DNA from: Xanthomonas codiaei | GTDB lineage: Bacteria; Pseudomonadota; Gammaproteobacteria; Xanthomonadales; Xanthomonadaceae | Length of the DNA stretch: 64,000 nt | Direction of reading: 5' to 3' | Assembly (NCBI RefSeq): GCF_002939785.1 | Contig: NZ_MDEC01000004.1 | Span: 62,001 to 126,000 of the forward strand | In this document: piece by piece, positions 44,994 to 55,852 of the stretch | Numbering within the stretch: the first letter of the stretch is position 1 | How the letters are laid out: the number at the start of each line of letters is the position of its first letter | Notes under the pieces: generated by a model | Told to the model about the DNA's origin: nothing | Database searches by the model: none | The model's input: the letters and a program-made list of their open reading frames with translations, nothing else | Position numbers and translations under genes: made by a program

Positions 44994-45698
44994 ATGCTCG
45001 AATTCGGACACCTTACCCACGTTGGCCTGCGCCGTGACCTCAACGAGGACACCTACTACGGCGACAGCGAACTGGGGTTGTGGCTGGTGGCCGATGGCAT
45101 GGGCGGGCACGCCTGCGGCGAGGTCGCCAGCGCACTGGCACGCGAAACCATCGTGCGCGAAGTGCGCGCCGGCACGCCGCTGGCACAGGCGATTCGCATC
45201 GCCGACGAGGAAATCATCAAGACTTCGCGCCGCTGCAACGACACCTTGCCGATGGGTACCACCGTGGTCGCCGCGCGCGTGCTGGGCCAGCGCTTCGAGG
45301 TGGCCTGGGTCGGCGACAGCCGCGCCTATCTATGGCGCGACGGACGCCTGGCCCAGCTGAGCCAGGACCACAGTTATGTGCAGGAACTCATCGCCCAGGG
45401 CACGCTCACCAGCGAGCAGGCGCGCGCGCACCCGCATCGCAACGTGGTGACCCAGGCGCTGGGCGTCACCGACCCGGCGCATCTCAACGTCGCCACCATG
45501 CAGGGCGAACTCAAATCCGGCATGCAGCTGTTGCTGTGCAGCGACGGGCTGACCGAGGAAGTGGATGATGCCGCGATCGCGGCAACCCTGTCGCAGGCCG
45601 ATTGCAGCGCGCAGGAGTGCGTCGAATGCCTGGTTGCCGCAGCACTGGATGGCGGCGGCTCGGACAACATCACCGCCATCCTGGTGCGTAGCTACTGA
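44994..45698 (+). CDS. PP2C-type serine/threonine phosphatase
   Basis: 234 residues from ATG 44994. PP2C motifs in order: RRDLNEDTYY, LWLVADGMGGHACGE, LPMGTTVVAA, VGDSRAYLWR, QDHSYVQELI, LCSDGLTEEVDD, GGSDNITAILV; the metal-binding aspartates are all present. It removes phosphate from Ser/Thr of protein targets and usually pairs with a kinase or FHA protein, none of which is adjacent here. Monocistronic; 45699-45863 downstream is empty. Confidence 0.94.
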   Translation: MLEFGHLTHVGLRRDLNEDTYYGDSELGLWLVADGMGGHACGEVASALARETIVREVRAGTPLAQAIRIADEEIIKTSRRCNDTLPMGTTVVAARVLGQRFEVAWVGDSRAYLWRDGRLAQLSQDHSYVQELIAQGTLTSEQARAHPHRNVVTQALGVTDPAHLNVATMQGELKSGMQLLLCSDGLTEEVDDAAIAATLSQADCSAQECVECLVAAALDGGGSDNITAILVRSY

Positions 45699-45863
45699 GG
45701 CGCGCGCCCCATCCTGATACATAGCGACTGAGTCGCGCTTCGCGCTGCTGAAGCACTTCGACAGCCGATTTGCCTCTCGATCCGCGCCGTGCGCGTGTCG
45801 AGAGTGGCAGGACTAGGCGGGCCTGACGACATCGCCCGCCATTCGCCTATTGCTTATCGTCGC

Positions 45864-46598
45864 CTAGCCGGCGGCCGCGGCCTCTTCGACCGGCGGATCC
45901 CATAGCGCACGCCCGGCCTTCTTGCGCAGCTGTGCCAGGCGCGCCTCGTGCGCCTGCGTCTCGGAGGCAGTCACCGCCACGCGCGGGCGCGGCAACAGCA
46001 ACGCCGGATCAAAGGTGATCGCATTGTCGCCATCGCTGGCATGCTGTCCGGCATCGGCGCTGGCAAAGCCGATTTCTTCCTGCCCGGAGGTCAGCGCGAT
46101 GTACACATCGGCCAGGATCTGCGCATCGAGCAAGGCGCCGTGCAACTGGCGGTGCGAATTGTCCACGCCCAGCCGCTTGCACAAGGCATCCAGCGAATTG
46201 CGCTGCCCCGGATAGCGTTCGCGCGCCATCATCAAGGTGTCGACCACGCTGGCGCGGTCGATGATGCGGCCGTAGCCGTCGCCCAGCAGCGCGAGTTCGT
46301 TGTCGAGGAAGCCCAGGTCGAACGCGGCGTTGTGAATGATCAGCTCCGCGCCGTCGATATAGGCGAGAAATTCCTCCACCACATCGGCAAACAGCGGCTT
46401 GTCGGCCAGAAATTCCAGGGTCAGCCCGGTCACTTCCTGCGCGCCGGGTTCGAAGTCGCAATCGGGTTTCAGGTAACGATGGAAATTGTTGCCGCTAGGA
46501 CGCCGCTCCAGCAGCTCCACCGCACCGATTTCCACGACGCGATTGCCCTTGCGCCATTCCAGGCCGGTGGTTTCTGTATCGAGAATGATCTGACGCAT
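45864..46598 (-). CDS. dnaQ: DNA polymerase III epsilon subunit (3'-5' proofreading exonuclease)
   Basis: 244 residues. DnaQ exonuclease motifs: LDTETTGLEW (Asp7, Glu9), IHNAAFDLGFLDNEL, and HRQLHGALLDAQILADVY (ExoIII-type HxxxxD). The C-terminal tail binds the polymerase alpha subunit. It follows rnhA by 9 bp, as in E. coli where rnhA and dnaQ are neighbours. Confidence 0.97.
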   Translation of the reverse strand: MRQIILDTETTGLEWRKGNRVVEIGAVELLERRPSGNNFHRYLKPDCDFEPGAQEVTGLTLEFLADKPLFADVVEEFLAYIDGAELIIHNAAFDLGFLDNELALLGDGYGRIIDRASVVDTLMMARERYPGQRNSLDALCKRLGVDNSHRQLHGALLDAQILADVYIALTSGQEEIGFASADAGQHASDGDNAITFDPALLLPRPRVAVTASETQAHEARLAQLRKKAGRALWDPPVEEAAAAG

Positions 46599-46607
46599 TG
46601 AATCCTC

Positions 46608-47060
46608 TTACGCGGTTGCGCTGCCACTGCGCTGGGCAATGGCCTGGTTGCGGGCGAGCACGTCGACGCGTTCGTTGTCCGGGTCGCCATTGTGGCCCTT
46701 CACCCAGCGCCAATCGATGCGGTGCCGTTGCGTGGCCGCATGCAGCCGCTCCCACAGTTCGCGGTTCTTGACCGGATCGCCGCCGGCCGTCTTCCAGCCA
46801 CGCCGTACCCAGCCGGACATCCACTCGGTAATGCCCTGGCGGACGTATTGCGAGTCGGTATGCAGCACGATCTGGCACGGTTCGGTCAGCGTTTCCAGCG
46901 CCATGATCGCGGCCATCAGCTCCATGCGGTTGTTGGTGGACACCGCTTCGCCGCCGGCCAGTTCCTTCTCGCGGCCGTTGTAGCGCAACAGCGCCGCCCA
47001 ACCGCCCGGACCGGGATTGCCGAGGCAGGAGCCGTCGGTATGCACTTCAATTGATTTCAT
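46608..47060 (-). CDS. rnhA: Ribonuclease HI
   Basis: 150 residues from ATG 47060. Catalytic acidic residues lie in [16 protein letters not shown] (Asp9), [10 protein letters not shown] (Glu), [15 protein letters not shown] (Asp) and [12 protein letters not shown] (Asp). It degrades RNA of RNA-DNA hybrids. An in-frame start at 47078 is possible, but the family starts at [10 protein letters not shown]. Confidence 0.97.
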   Translation of the reverse strand: MKSIEVHTDGSCLGNPGPGGWAALLRYNGREKELAGGEAVSTNNRMELMAAIMALETLTEPCQIVLHTDSQYVRQGITEWMSGWVRRGWKTAGGDPVKNRELWERLHAATQRHRIDWRWVKGHNGDPDNERVDVLARNQAIAQRSGSATA

Positions 47061-47090
47061 CAGATTCCAGGATTGCAACGTTACTGAGGA

Positions 47091-47747
47091 TCAGATCGTG
47101 GCCACCGGCTGCGGCCAGCGCGACGGCAGCGCAATCGGGGTCGGCGCGATCGGGGCGCAGGCGCGCTTTTCCACTTCAAGCAGATACACCGCGCGCCAGG
47201 GCGCGCGACCGGGATCGGGCGAGCCACGCCCGGCACGCCAGATCGGCCCGAGGTAGCGCTCGGTTTCGACACCTTGCAGGCCGGCGCGCTGCGCCAGCAC
47301 CCGCCAGCGATCCGGGCGCAGCGCCACCGGGCCGCGGCGCGCCCAGTGGAAGCGGTAAGGGCTCAACGGATTGAGCGTGAACAGCCATAGCCGGCCACCC
47401 GGCATCAACAGGCGCTCGCACTCAGCCAGAAAATCCGCCGCCCCGCCAACCACGGCATGCTGCACCACGATGGCCTGCAGGCTCTCGGTCGGTAGCGGAA
47501 ACGGCATCGCACACCGGGCATCGCCGGCAAACCGCCCGGCATTGCGAAACAGGCGCAGGCCGCGGCCCTGCAGGCCCTCGCGCGGCGGCAGATCGCCGCT
47601 GGGCGTGACCCACAGCCAGGGCTGGGATGGTCGCGCCTGCAGCGCCTCCAATGCCAGTCGGCGCTCCAGCTGCAGCAGGCTGCGCCCCGCCCCCGTATCA
47701 AACCAGGTCGAGACACCAGCTTGACGGGAGAATGGCGTGGCAGGCAT
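47091..47747 (-). CDS. SAM-dependent methyltransferase-like protein (YafS context)
   Basis: 218 residues from ATG 47747. Methyltransferase-11-like features are FPLPTESLQAIVVQHAVVGG, then ECERLLMPGGRLWLFTLNPLS (motif covering residues ~110-131) and a C-terminal segment. The SAM-binding glycine loop is weak (WLWVTPSGDL), so activity is uncertain. It is divergent from gloB by 12 bp and 30 bp upstream of rnhA, the same gene order as gloB-yafS-rnhA-dnaQ in E. coli. Confidence 0.82.
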   Translation of the reverse strand: MPATPFSRQAGVSTWFDTGAGRSLLQLERRLALEALQARPSQPWLWVTPSGDLPPREGLQGRGLRLFRNAGRFAGDARCAMPFPLPTESLQAIVVQHAVVGGAADFLAECERLLMPGGRLWLFTLNPLSPYRFHWARRGPVALRPDRWRVLAQRAGLQGVETERYLGPIWRAGRGSPDPGRAPWRAVYLLEVEKRACAPIAPTPIALPSRWPQPVATI

Positions 47748-47759
47748 GGTCCCAATTCT

Positions 47760-48527
47760 ATGCGACTGATCGCCCTGCCCGCATTCGACGACAACTATAT
47801 CTGGGCATTGGTCGCCGCCGATGGCCGCGCCATCGTGGTCGATCCCGGCCAGGCCGAGCCGGTGATCGCCGCCGCAGAACGCGGCGAGCTGGTCCCCAGC
47901 GCGGTGCTGCTGACCCACCACCACGCCGACCATATCGGTGGCGTAGCAGCGCTGCAGGCGCGTTGGCCGCAGCTGGAGTTGTTCGGCCCTGCCGACGAAC
48001 GCATCCCTGCAACCGCCCGCCAAGTGGGACAGGGCGAGCGCTTGCGTCTGCTTGGAACCGCATTCGAAGTGCTGGAGGTTCCCGGCCACACCCGTAGCCA
48101 TATCGCCTTCGTGACCGACCGCCACCTGTTCAGTGGTGATACCCTGTTCAGCCTAGGCTGTGGACGCATGTTCGAAGGTACCGCTCCGCAGATGTTCGAC
48201 TCGTTGCAGCGCCTGGCCCGATTGCCCGGCGAAACGCTTGTGTGTTGCGGCCACGAATACACCCTGGCCAATGCGGCCTTTGCGCTGCACGTCGATCCCA
48301 CCAACGCTGCCTTGCAGCGCCGTCAACAGGAAGCCCAGGCCATGCGTCAAGCAGCCCGTCCTACCCTGCCGATTTCGCTCAAGAGTGAACTGGCCACCAA
48401 TCCGTTCTTACGTACCAGCCGCCCTGAAATCCGCTCCACGGTCACACCACGCGCAGCCGGTGCAGCTTCCTCTGAAGTAGACGTTTTCGCCGAACTTCGG
48501 CGCTGGAAAGACGAATTTCGCGCATGA
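47760..48527 (+). CDS. gloB: Hydroxyacylglutathione hydrolase (glyoxalase II)
   Basis: 255 residues from ATG 47760. Binuclear metal site THHHADHIGG, GHTRSHIAF and GDTLFSLGCGRMFEG; HEYTLANAAFA is the substrate-site motif. It hydrolyses S-lactoylglutathione to lactate and glutathione. A TTG/ATG choice upstream (47721) is open but family homology starts at MRLIALPAFDDNYIW. The stop overlaps mltD by ATGA. Confidence 0.96.
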   Translation: MRLIALPAFDDNYIWALVAADGRAIVVDPGQAEPVIAAAERGELVPSAVLLTHHHADHIGGVAALQARWPQLELFGPADERIPATARQVGQGERLRLLGTAFEVLEVPGHTRSHIAFVTDRHLFSGDTLFSLGCGRMFEGTAPQMFDSLQRLARLPGETLVCCGHEYTLANAAFALHVDPTNAALQRRQQEAQAMRQAARPTLPISLKSELATNPFLRTSRPEIRSTVTPRAAGAASSEVDVFAELRRWKDEFRA

Positions 48528-49705
48528 GGCGCCTGGTTTTTGCAGTGCTGGCCGCCTGCGCGGCCACCGCGCCAGCGGCCGCCTCATCCACCGATGCCAG
48601 TCGCCCGACGTCGACCGAGAGCATCTCCCCCTCGACCAGCGCACCCAGCATGCGCAACGGGCGCGAGATCTTTTCGGCGTTTCTGGAAGGCCGCGCCGAC
48701 CCCGGCTGCGACAGTGAGCATAGCGACACCCGCTGGGAACAGCATTTCTCGCGCGCCCCCGCGCGCCTTGCCGACGACGCACAGGACGTCCTGCCGTTGT
48801 TCGGCTATGTCGTCGACGAGTTGCGTGCCGCCGACATGCCCACCGAATTTGCGCTGATCCCGTTCGTCGAGAGTGGCTACCGCCCCGGCGCGCGCAATGG
48901 CAGCGGCCCGGCCGGACTCTGGCAATTCATCGCCACCACCGCCCGCAACCACCATGTCCCGGTCGGCGCGCAGTACGACGGCCGCCTATCGGCGGTGGAT
49001 TCCACCACCGCGGCGGTGCGCTATCTCAAGACGCTATACGGCATGTTCGGCGGCGACTGGCGACTGGCGCTGATGGCCTACAACGCCGGCGAGTACCGGG
49101 TGTTGCAGGCGATGCGCAGCGCCGGGATGAATGCCCAGAACGCGCGTCCGGCGGAACTGCCCGGCATGTCCAGGGTCACCTACGACTATGTCGAAAAACT
49201 GCACGCGCTGGCCTGCGTTCTCGATCATGCGCAGCAGCAGGGCAGTCTGTTGACGTCCCTGGACCGCCAGGTCCCGGTCCTCACCGAACATGCGCTGCCT
49301 GCCGGTACCAGCCTCAACACCTGGGCCGGGCAACGCGCGATCGAACCGCAGCTGCTGGCCCGCCTCAATCCGGCCGTGGCAAGCGCCCGTGCCGCGCCCA
49401 AGGGGGTGCATGTGCTTGCGCCCATCGCTCCGGCGCAGCCAGGATCCAGCACGGCGGTTGCCGCCGCCCAGACAGCTGCTGCCGACCCGCAGACCAGCGC
49501 AGCCACAGCGGCGTTCGCCAGCGTTGCGGTCGCCAAGCCATCCCGCGCCCCCGCCAGAACCCACACCGTCCGCAATGGCGAATCGGCCTGGGCCATTGCA
49601 CGCCGCTACGGCATTACGGTCGCCACGCTGCTCGCCAGCAATGGCCTGGACAAGCGCGCCGTCCTCAAGCCCGGCATGGTGCTGTCGTTCAACGATACGC
49701 CCTGA
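48524..49705 (+). CDS. mltD: Membrane-bound lytic murein transglycosylase D
   Basis: 393 residues. N-terminal signal MRRLVFAVLAACAATAPAAA without a clear lipobox. SLT catalytic domain with ALIPFVESGYRP (catalytic Glu), GPAGLWQFI and MAYNAGEYRV. An Ala/Pro-rich linker (about 290-345) leads to one C-terminal LysM repeat (THTVRNGESAWAIARRYGIT). E. coli MltD is a lipoprotein with two LysM repeats, so this one is shorter and may be soluble in the periplasm. Coupled to gloB, as the two are neighbours in E. coli. Confidence 0.93.
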   Translation: MRRLVFAVLAACAATAPAAASSTDASRPTSTESISPSTSAPSMRNGREIFSAFLEGRADPGCDSEHSDTRWEQHFSRAPARLADDAQDVLPLFGYVVDELRAADMPTEFALIPFVESGYRPGARNGSGPAGLWQFIATTARNHHVPVGAQYDGRLSAVDSTTAAVRYLKTLYGMFGGDWRLALMAYNAGEYRVLQAMRSAGMNAQNARPAELPGMSRVTYDYVEKLHALACVLDHAQQQGSLLTSLDRQVPVLTEHALPAGTSLNTWAGQRAIEPQLLARLNPAVASARAAPKGVHVLAPIAPAQPGSSTAVAAAQTAAADPQTSAATAAFASVAVAKPSRAPARTHTVRNGESAWAIARRYGITVATLLASNGLDKRAVLKPGMVLSFNDTP

Positions 49706-49795
49706 CGTCCGCACAGGTCGTCGCACCCGATCGTTCCCGGTGGCCCAGCGCCTCACCGCACATGCCCATCGCACCGCCCCGGCTTGCATATCTTC

Positions 49796-49864
49796 CGTAG
49801 GAGCGTGGCCCTGGCCGCGATGGGCTTTACAGATAGAGCCCTCACGGCCAGGACCGTTCCTACG
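49796..49864. repeat. Long inverted repeat CGTAGGAGCG...CGTTCCTACG
   Basis: Arms CGTAGGAGCGTGGCCCTGGC and GGCCAGGACCGTTCCTACG pair over ~28 bp with few mismatches around the loop TTTACAGATAG. It is a dispersed Xanthomonas intergenic element. It sits in the 437-bp gap between the convergent mltD and ppiD genes; the rest of the gap (49706-50142) shows only the ppiD terminator. Confidence 0.8.
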
Positions 49865-50087
49865 ACGGCATCGCGGTCGAGGTGGTCAGTCAATCGCGCC
49901 AGGCCGCCCTGCCCGGCACAGGTTTGCCGGCCGGAAGAGCGCCCGCAGTCGTGCCGCCCCGACGGGGTATACCCTTTGCCGCGTGCGCCCTTTCGAATTC
50001 GTGAGCGCCGGGCTGTCATGCGTCGATTCGTCCAGACCGTGCAGCCCATCAGCGCGCCCCCGTGCCAGTCGGACCAGCAGTTCAGGC

Positions 50088-50113
50088 AAAGAAAAAGCCC
50101 GGTTGCCCGGGCT
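50088..50113 (-). terminator. Terminator of ppiD
   Basis: Minus strand AGCCCGGGCAACCGGGCT followed by TTTTCTTT, 30 bp past the ppiD stop. Confidence 0.92.
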
Positions 50114-50142
50114 CGTTCCTGACAGCAATCGTCAGCGCGGCG

Positions 50143-52113
50143 TTACAGCTGCGCTTCCTCGATCTGGATCTTGTAACGCTTGCGCATTTCCTTGACGTAG
50201 GCCTGCGCGGCGTTGTTTCCGTCGATCTGGCTCAGCTGCTCGCGCAGCATGGTCTGCTGTTCGGCCGGCATCTGCTTCAGGTCGCCCGGCGTTGCCTTGC
50301 TGATGACGAACACCGCAAAGCGCCCGCCGTCCAGCTCCACCTTGCCGACCGAAGGCTTACCCTCGCTTGGGCGAGGAGCGCTGAAAATTGCGCGGTTCGC
50401 CGCTGGCGTGGGGATCAGCGCGGTGCGCGGCAGCCCCGGAATCGGCTGCAGCTGCAGCTTCTCGCTCTCCGCCAGCGCCTGCAGGGTTTCGCCCTTCTGC
50501 ACGCGGGCCAGCAGGGCGTCTGCAGCGGCGGCAGCGGCCTTCTCGGTGCGATCCGCATGCACGGCGGCAATCACCTTGTCGCGCACCTTGTCCAACGGCA
50601 ACGCCTGTTCGGCGGTGTGGTTGGTCACGCGCAACACCACGCTGTGGTTGGGCGCGATGGTGATCGGATCGCTCACCGTCCCGTCCTGCACCAGCGTTTC
50701 GGAAAATGCCGAGCGCAGTACCGCCGGATTGGCGGCAATGCCGCTGGCAGTGGTGCGCGAGAACGGGCCCAGGGTCTGCACCGGCAAACCGACCTGCTTC
50801 GCAGCCGGCTCCAGGGCGGTGGGGTTCTTGTAGATCTGATCCACCAGCTTGCCGCTGACATCGGCAAATGCCTTGTCGGCATCGGCCTTGAGCTGCTCGG
50901 CCGCGAGCTGGTCGCGGACCTGCTCGAACGACTTGCCCTGCCCGCCCTTGACCTCGCGCAGCTGGATCACGTGATAACCGAATTCGCTCTTGATCGGCCC
51001 GACCACCTCGCCCGCCTTCATCGAAAACAGCGCGTCTTCGAACGGCTTGACCATCGTGCCCTTCTCGACCCAGCCCAGATCGCCACCGGCATCCTTGGAG
51101 CCAGGATCCTGCGAGTTGGCCTTGGCCAACGCGGCGAAGTCGGCGCCCGGCTGCTTGGCATCGGCGGCCAGCTTGGCGGCCTTCGCCTCTGCTGCCTTCT
51201 GCGCAGCAGCATCGCTGCCGGCAGTGATCAGGATGTGCGATGCCAGACGCTGATACGGCTCGACAAAGCGCGCCTTCTCTTCTTCGTAGCGCTTGCGCAG
51301 CGTGGCTTCATCGGCCGCCGTGGCCGGCGGCATCGTGGCGGCGTTGAGCTCCACGTATTCGATGCTTACCGTCTCCGGCTGACGGAAATCCTGCGTGTGT
51401 GCGTCATACCACTGCTTGATCTGCGCATCGCTGACCGGGGCAGTGTCGGCCGCCGGCGCCGGCAACATCGCCAGCTCCACGTCACGGGTTTCGCCCATCA
51501 GCTTGAGCAGGCGCTCGAATTCGGTCTTGGTCGCAAAACCCGATTCGGCCACGGCCTGCGGAATCACCGACTGCTGCAGGCTGTCGCGAACCAAGGCATC
51601 GAACTGCGCAGGGGTGCGCGGCGGAGTGCCCTGCGCCAGGGCGGCGCGGTACTGATCCGGACTGAACTTGCCATCGACCTGGAACGCCTGGATGTTGGCG
51701 ATGTAGTCGCGCACCGTCGCATCGCCGATCACGATCCCGGCATCTTCCGCGCCCAACCGCACGACTTGCTCATCCACCAGCTGGTCGAGCACCTGCAGCT
51801 TGTTCTCGCGGGATTCGAACGCGCGCGGATCGAAATTCTCGCCCTGGCGCTGACGTTCCTGCATGCGCGCCTGTTCGAAACGCGCGCGGAAATCCTGCGT
51901 GCTGATTTCATGGTGCTGCCACAGCAGCGAGACCGGCCACCACGTCGGCGCAGACTTCCACCATGTCGGTGGCGCCTGCACCTTGGCCACGTTATTGGCG
52001 CCAATGCCGCCCAGGTAGCTGTTGTCGATGACGAACAGGAACGGAATCATCAGCAACCCCAGGATGGCGGTAGCGATCCAGCCTGACGTCTTGTCGCGAA
52101 GTTTCTGCAGCAT
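50143..52113 (-). CDS. ppiD: Peptidyl-prolyl isomerase/chaperone PpiD
   Basis: 656 residues from ATG 52113 (MLQKLRDKTSGWIATAILGL). One N-terminal transmembrane helix (about 12-31) anchors it. A SurA-N-like chaperone region (about 60-260) and a central parvulin domain follow (ASHILITAGSDAA, then DLGWVEKGTMVKPFEDALF and GEVVGPIKSEFGYHVIQLRE), and then a second degenerate domain. It is a periplasmic chaperone at the SecYEG exit. Last protein gene of the tig-clpP-clpX-lon-hupB-ppiD order; three tRNA genes lie between it and hupB. Confidence 0.94.
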   Translation of the reverse strand: MLQKLRDKTSGWIATAILGLLMIPFLFVIDNSYLGGIGANNVAKVQAPPTWWKSAPTWWPVSLLWQHHEISTQDFRARFEQARMQERQRQGENFDPRAFESRENKLQVLDQLVDEQVVRLGAEDAGIVIGDATVRDYIANIQAFQVDGKFSPDQYRAALAQGTPPRTPAQFDALVRDSLQQSVIPQAVAESGFATKTEFERLLKLMGETRDVELAMLPAPAADTAPVSDAQIKQWYDAHTQDFRQPETVSIEYVELNAATMPPATAADEATLRKRYEEEKARFVEPYQRLASHILITAGSDAAAQKAAEAKAAKLAADAKQPGADFAALAKANSQDPGSKDAGGDLGWVEKGTMVKPFEDALFSMKAGEVVGPIKSEFGYHVIQLREVKGGQGKSFEQVRDQLAAEQLKADADKAFADVSGKLVDQIYKNPTALEPAAKQVGLPVQTLGPFSRTTASGIAANPAVLRSAFSETLVQDGTVSDPITIAPNHSVVLRVTNHTAEQALPLDKVRDKVIAAVHADRTEKAAAAAADALLARVQKGETLQALAESEKLQLQPIPGLPRTALIPTPAANRAIFSAPRPSEGKPSVGKVELDGGRFAVFVISKATPGDLKQMPAEQQTMLREQLSQIDGNNAAQAYVKEMRKRYKIQIEEAQL

Positions 52114-52346
52114 TGGCAAATCACGGCCTGTGGGCGAGCCGCGCAGTGTAACCCGCCTGACGCCACGCACCCAGCCCGGGGCCGGTCACTACGGGCCCGC
52201 AGTACAAAAACCGCCGATCCGGAGCGATGCAGGCGCATTCGGCGCATCGAGACGGACGCGCGCCCACCGTATGGTCGAGCGATGCCACTGCCGATTTCCA
52301 AATGCGGCGCTGCACACCGTCTGGCTTGGAGCGCTGCCCGAAGGCC

Positions 52347-52380
52347 AAAAAAAAGCCCCCGGCACAAGGCCAGGGGCTTT
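52347..52380 (-). terminator. Terminator of the tRNA-Val/Asp/Asp transcript
   Basis: Minus strand AAAGCCCCTGGCC-TTGT-GCCGGGGGCTTTTTTTT, directly after the last tRNA-Asp. Confidence 0.93.
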
Positions 52381-52388
52381 GGTGTAAC

Positions 52389-52465
52389 TGGCGGAGCGGA
52401 CGGGACTCGAACCCGCGACCTCCGGCGTGACAGGCCAGCATTCTAACCAGCTGAACTACCGCTCC
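52389..52465 (-). tRNA. tRNA-Asp (anticodon GTC), copy 2
   Basis: GGAGCGG acceptor, anticodon loop CTGTCAC, GTTCGAGTC T-loop and encoded CCA. Identical to the copy at 52559-52635. Confidence 0.97.
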
Positions 52466-52522
52466 GCTTTAAACTTGGACATCTGCCCCACGACATTCGC
52501 AGCACGAATGTGGTGGAGAAAG

Positions 52523-52550
52523 CGAAGCCCCCAATCGCTCAGGGGCTTTG
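52523..52550 (-). terminator. Hairpin between the two tRNA-Asp genes
   Basis: Minus strand GCAAAGCCCC-TGAGCGATT-GGGGGCTTCGC, without a long T run. It is a shorter relative of the terminator after the second copy, as if the terminator was duplicated with the tRNA. It may act as a processing or partial termination site. Confidence 0.5.
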
Positions 52551-52558
52551 CGTGTAAC

Positions 52559-52635
52559 TGGCGGAGCGGACGGGACTCGAACCCGCGACCTCCGGCGTGA
52601 CAGGCCAGCATTCTAACCAGCTGAACTACCGCTCC
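52559..52635 (-). tRNA. tRNA-Asp (anticodon GTC), copy 1
   Basis: Same 77-nt sequence as copy 2, 93 bp upstream of it in transcription order. Complete cloverleaf with encoded CCA. Confidence 0.97.
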
Positions 52636-52663
52636 GCGCTTGAAACTTTTGCCTGGTGCTTAG

Positions 52664-52738
52664 TGGTGGGTGCTGAGGGTTTCGAACCCCCGACCCTCTC
52701 CGTGTAAGGGAGACGCTCTACCGCTGAGCTAAGCACCC
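52664..52738 (-). tRNA. tRNA-Val (anticodon TAC)
   Basis: GGGTGCT acceptor, anticodon loop CTTACAC, GTTCGAAAC T-loop and encoded CCA. Its 5' end is only 11 bp from the hupB stop codon on the same strand. Confidence 0.97.
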
Positions 52739-52749
52739 TAGCGAGTCGA

Positions 52750-53022
52750 TTAGTTTACTGCATCCTTCAGGGCTTTACCAGCCTTGAATGCAGGATTCTT
52801 CGAAGCGGCGATCTTGATGCTGTCGCCCGTCTTCGGATTACGGCCGGTACGCTCGGCGCGCTCGCGGACCTGGAAGGTGCCGAAGCCAACGAGGGTGACG
52901 GCGTCGCCCTTCTTCAGCGCCTTGGTGATTTCGCTCACAACCGCGTCGACAGCACGGCCAGCTTCAGCCTTGGAGATGTCAGCGGCAGCGGCAACGCCAT
53001 CGATCAATTCGGTTTTATTCAT
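52750..53022 (-). CDS. hupB: DNA-binding protein HU-beta
   Basis: 90 residues. HU fold: [45 protein letters not shown] (DNA-binding arm, residues ~43-67), and a Lys-rich end. ATG 53022 has an AAGGGAG site 8 bases upstream. It lies after lon as in most proteobacteria. No terminator separates it from the tRNA-Val gene. Confidence 0.97.
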   Translation of the reverse strand: MNKTELIDGVAAAADISKAEAGRAVDAVVSEITKALKKGDAVTLVGFGTFQVRERAERTGRNPKTGDSIKIAASKNPAFKAGKALKDAVN

Positions 53023-53174
53023 TCTTGAAACTCCCTTTGCGGCAGATGCCGCGGAATCGACAATCGGCGCTCTTGCCGTTAGCGAAGAACCCGACACAAG
53101 TGGTATCGCGTGACGCATCACATTTTGCCGCGCCCACGAGTCGTGCATTTATACCAGCGCCCCCAACAGCACGC

Positions 53175-53209
53175 AAGCCAAAACCCAATAACGACGCGGG
53201 TTTTGGCTT
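53175..53209. terminator. Perfect 12-bp hairpin between lon and hupB
   Basis: AAGCCAAAACCC-N11-GGGTTTTGGCTT, 28 bp after the lon stop. AT content in the stem is unusual here; the T-rich arm makes a plausible terminator for lon but the tail is not a clean T run. Confidence 0.5.
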
Positions 53210-53236
53210 GTTTCGGGACGTCTTAGACAGCGCACG

Positions 53237-55708
<2,472 letters not shown>

Positions 55709-55741
55709 GGGGCGCTCCGCAGGAATGGGAATTCAAGGCGT

Positions 55742-55778
55742 AAAAAAAGCCGATGGCCCCGTTATGGGGCCATCGGCT
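55742..55778 (-). terminator. Terminator of clpX
   Basis: Minus strand AGCCGATGGCCCCATAACGG continuing to a 13-bp stem and TTTTTTT. It lies between clpX and lon. Confidence 0.93.
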
Positions 55779-55852
55779 GGACGTTGCAAGTAGCGCTCGG
55801 AAACCCTTTAGCCGCCAGCGAGGACACCGCCTGGCTGGCTGGCTGGCGGGGC

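Noticed and set aside
52187-52430. Short frames between ppiD and tRNA-Asp
   Set aside because: They run into tRNA and terminator sequence and have no ribosome-binding site.
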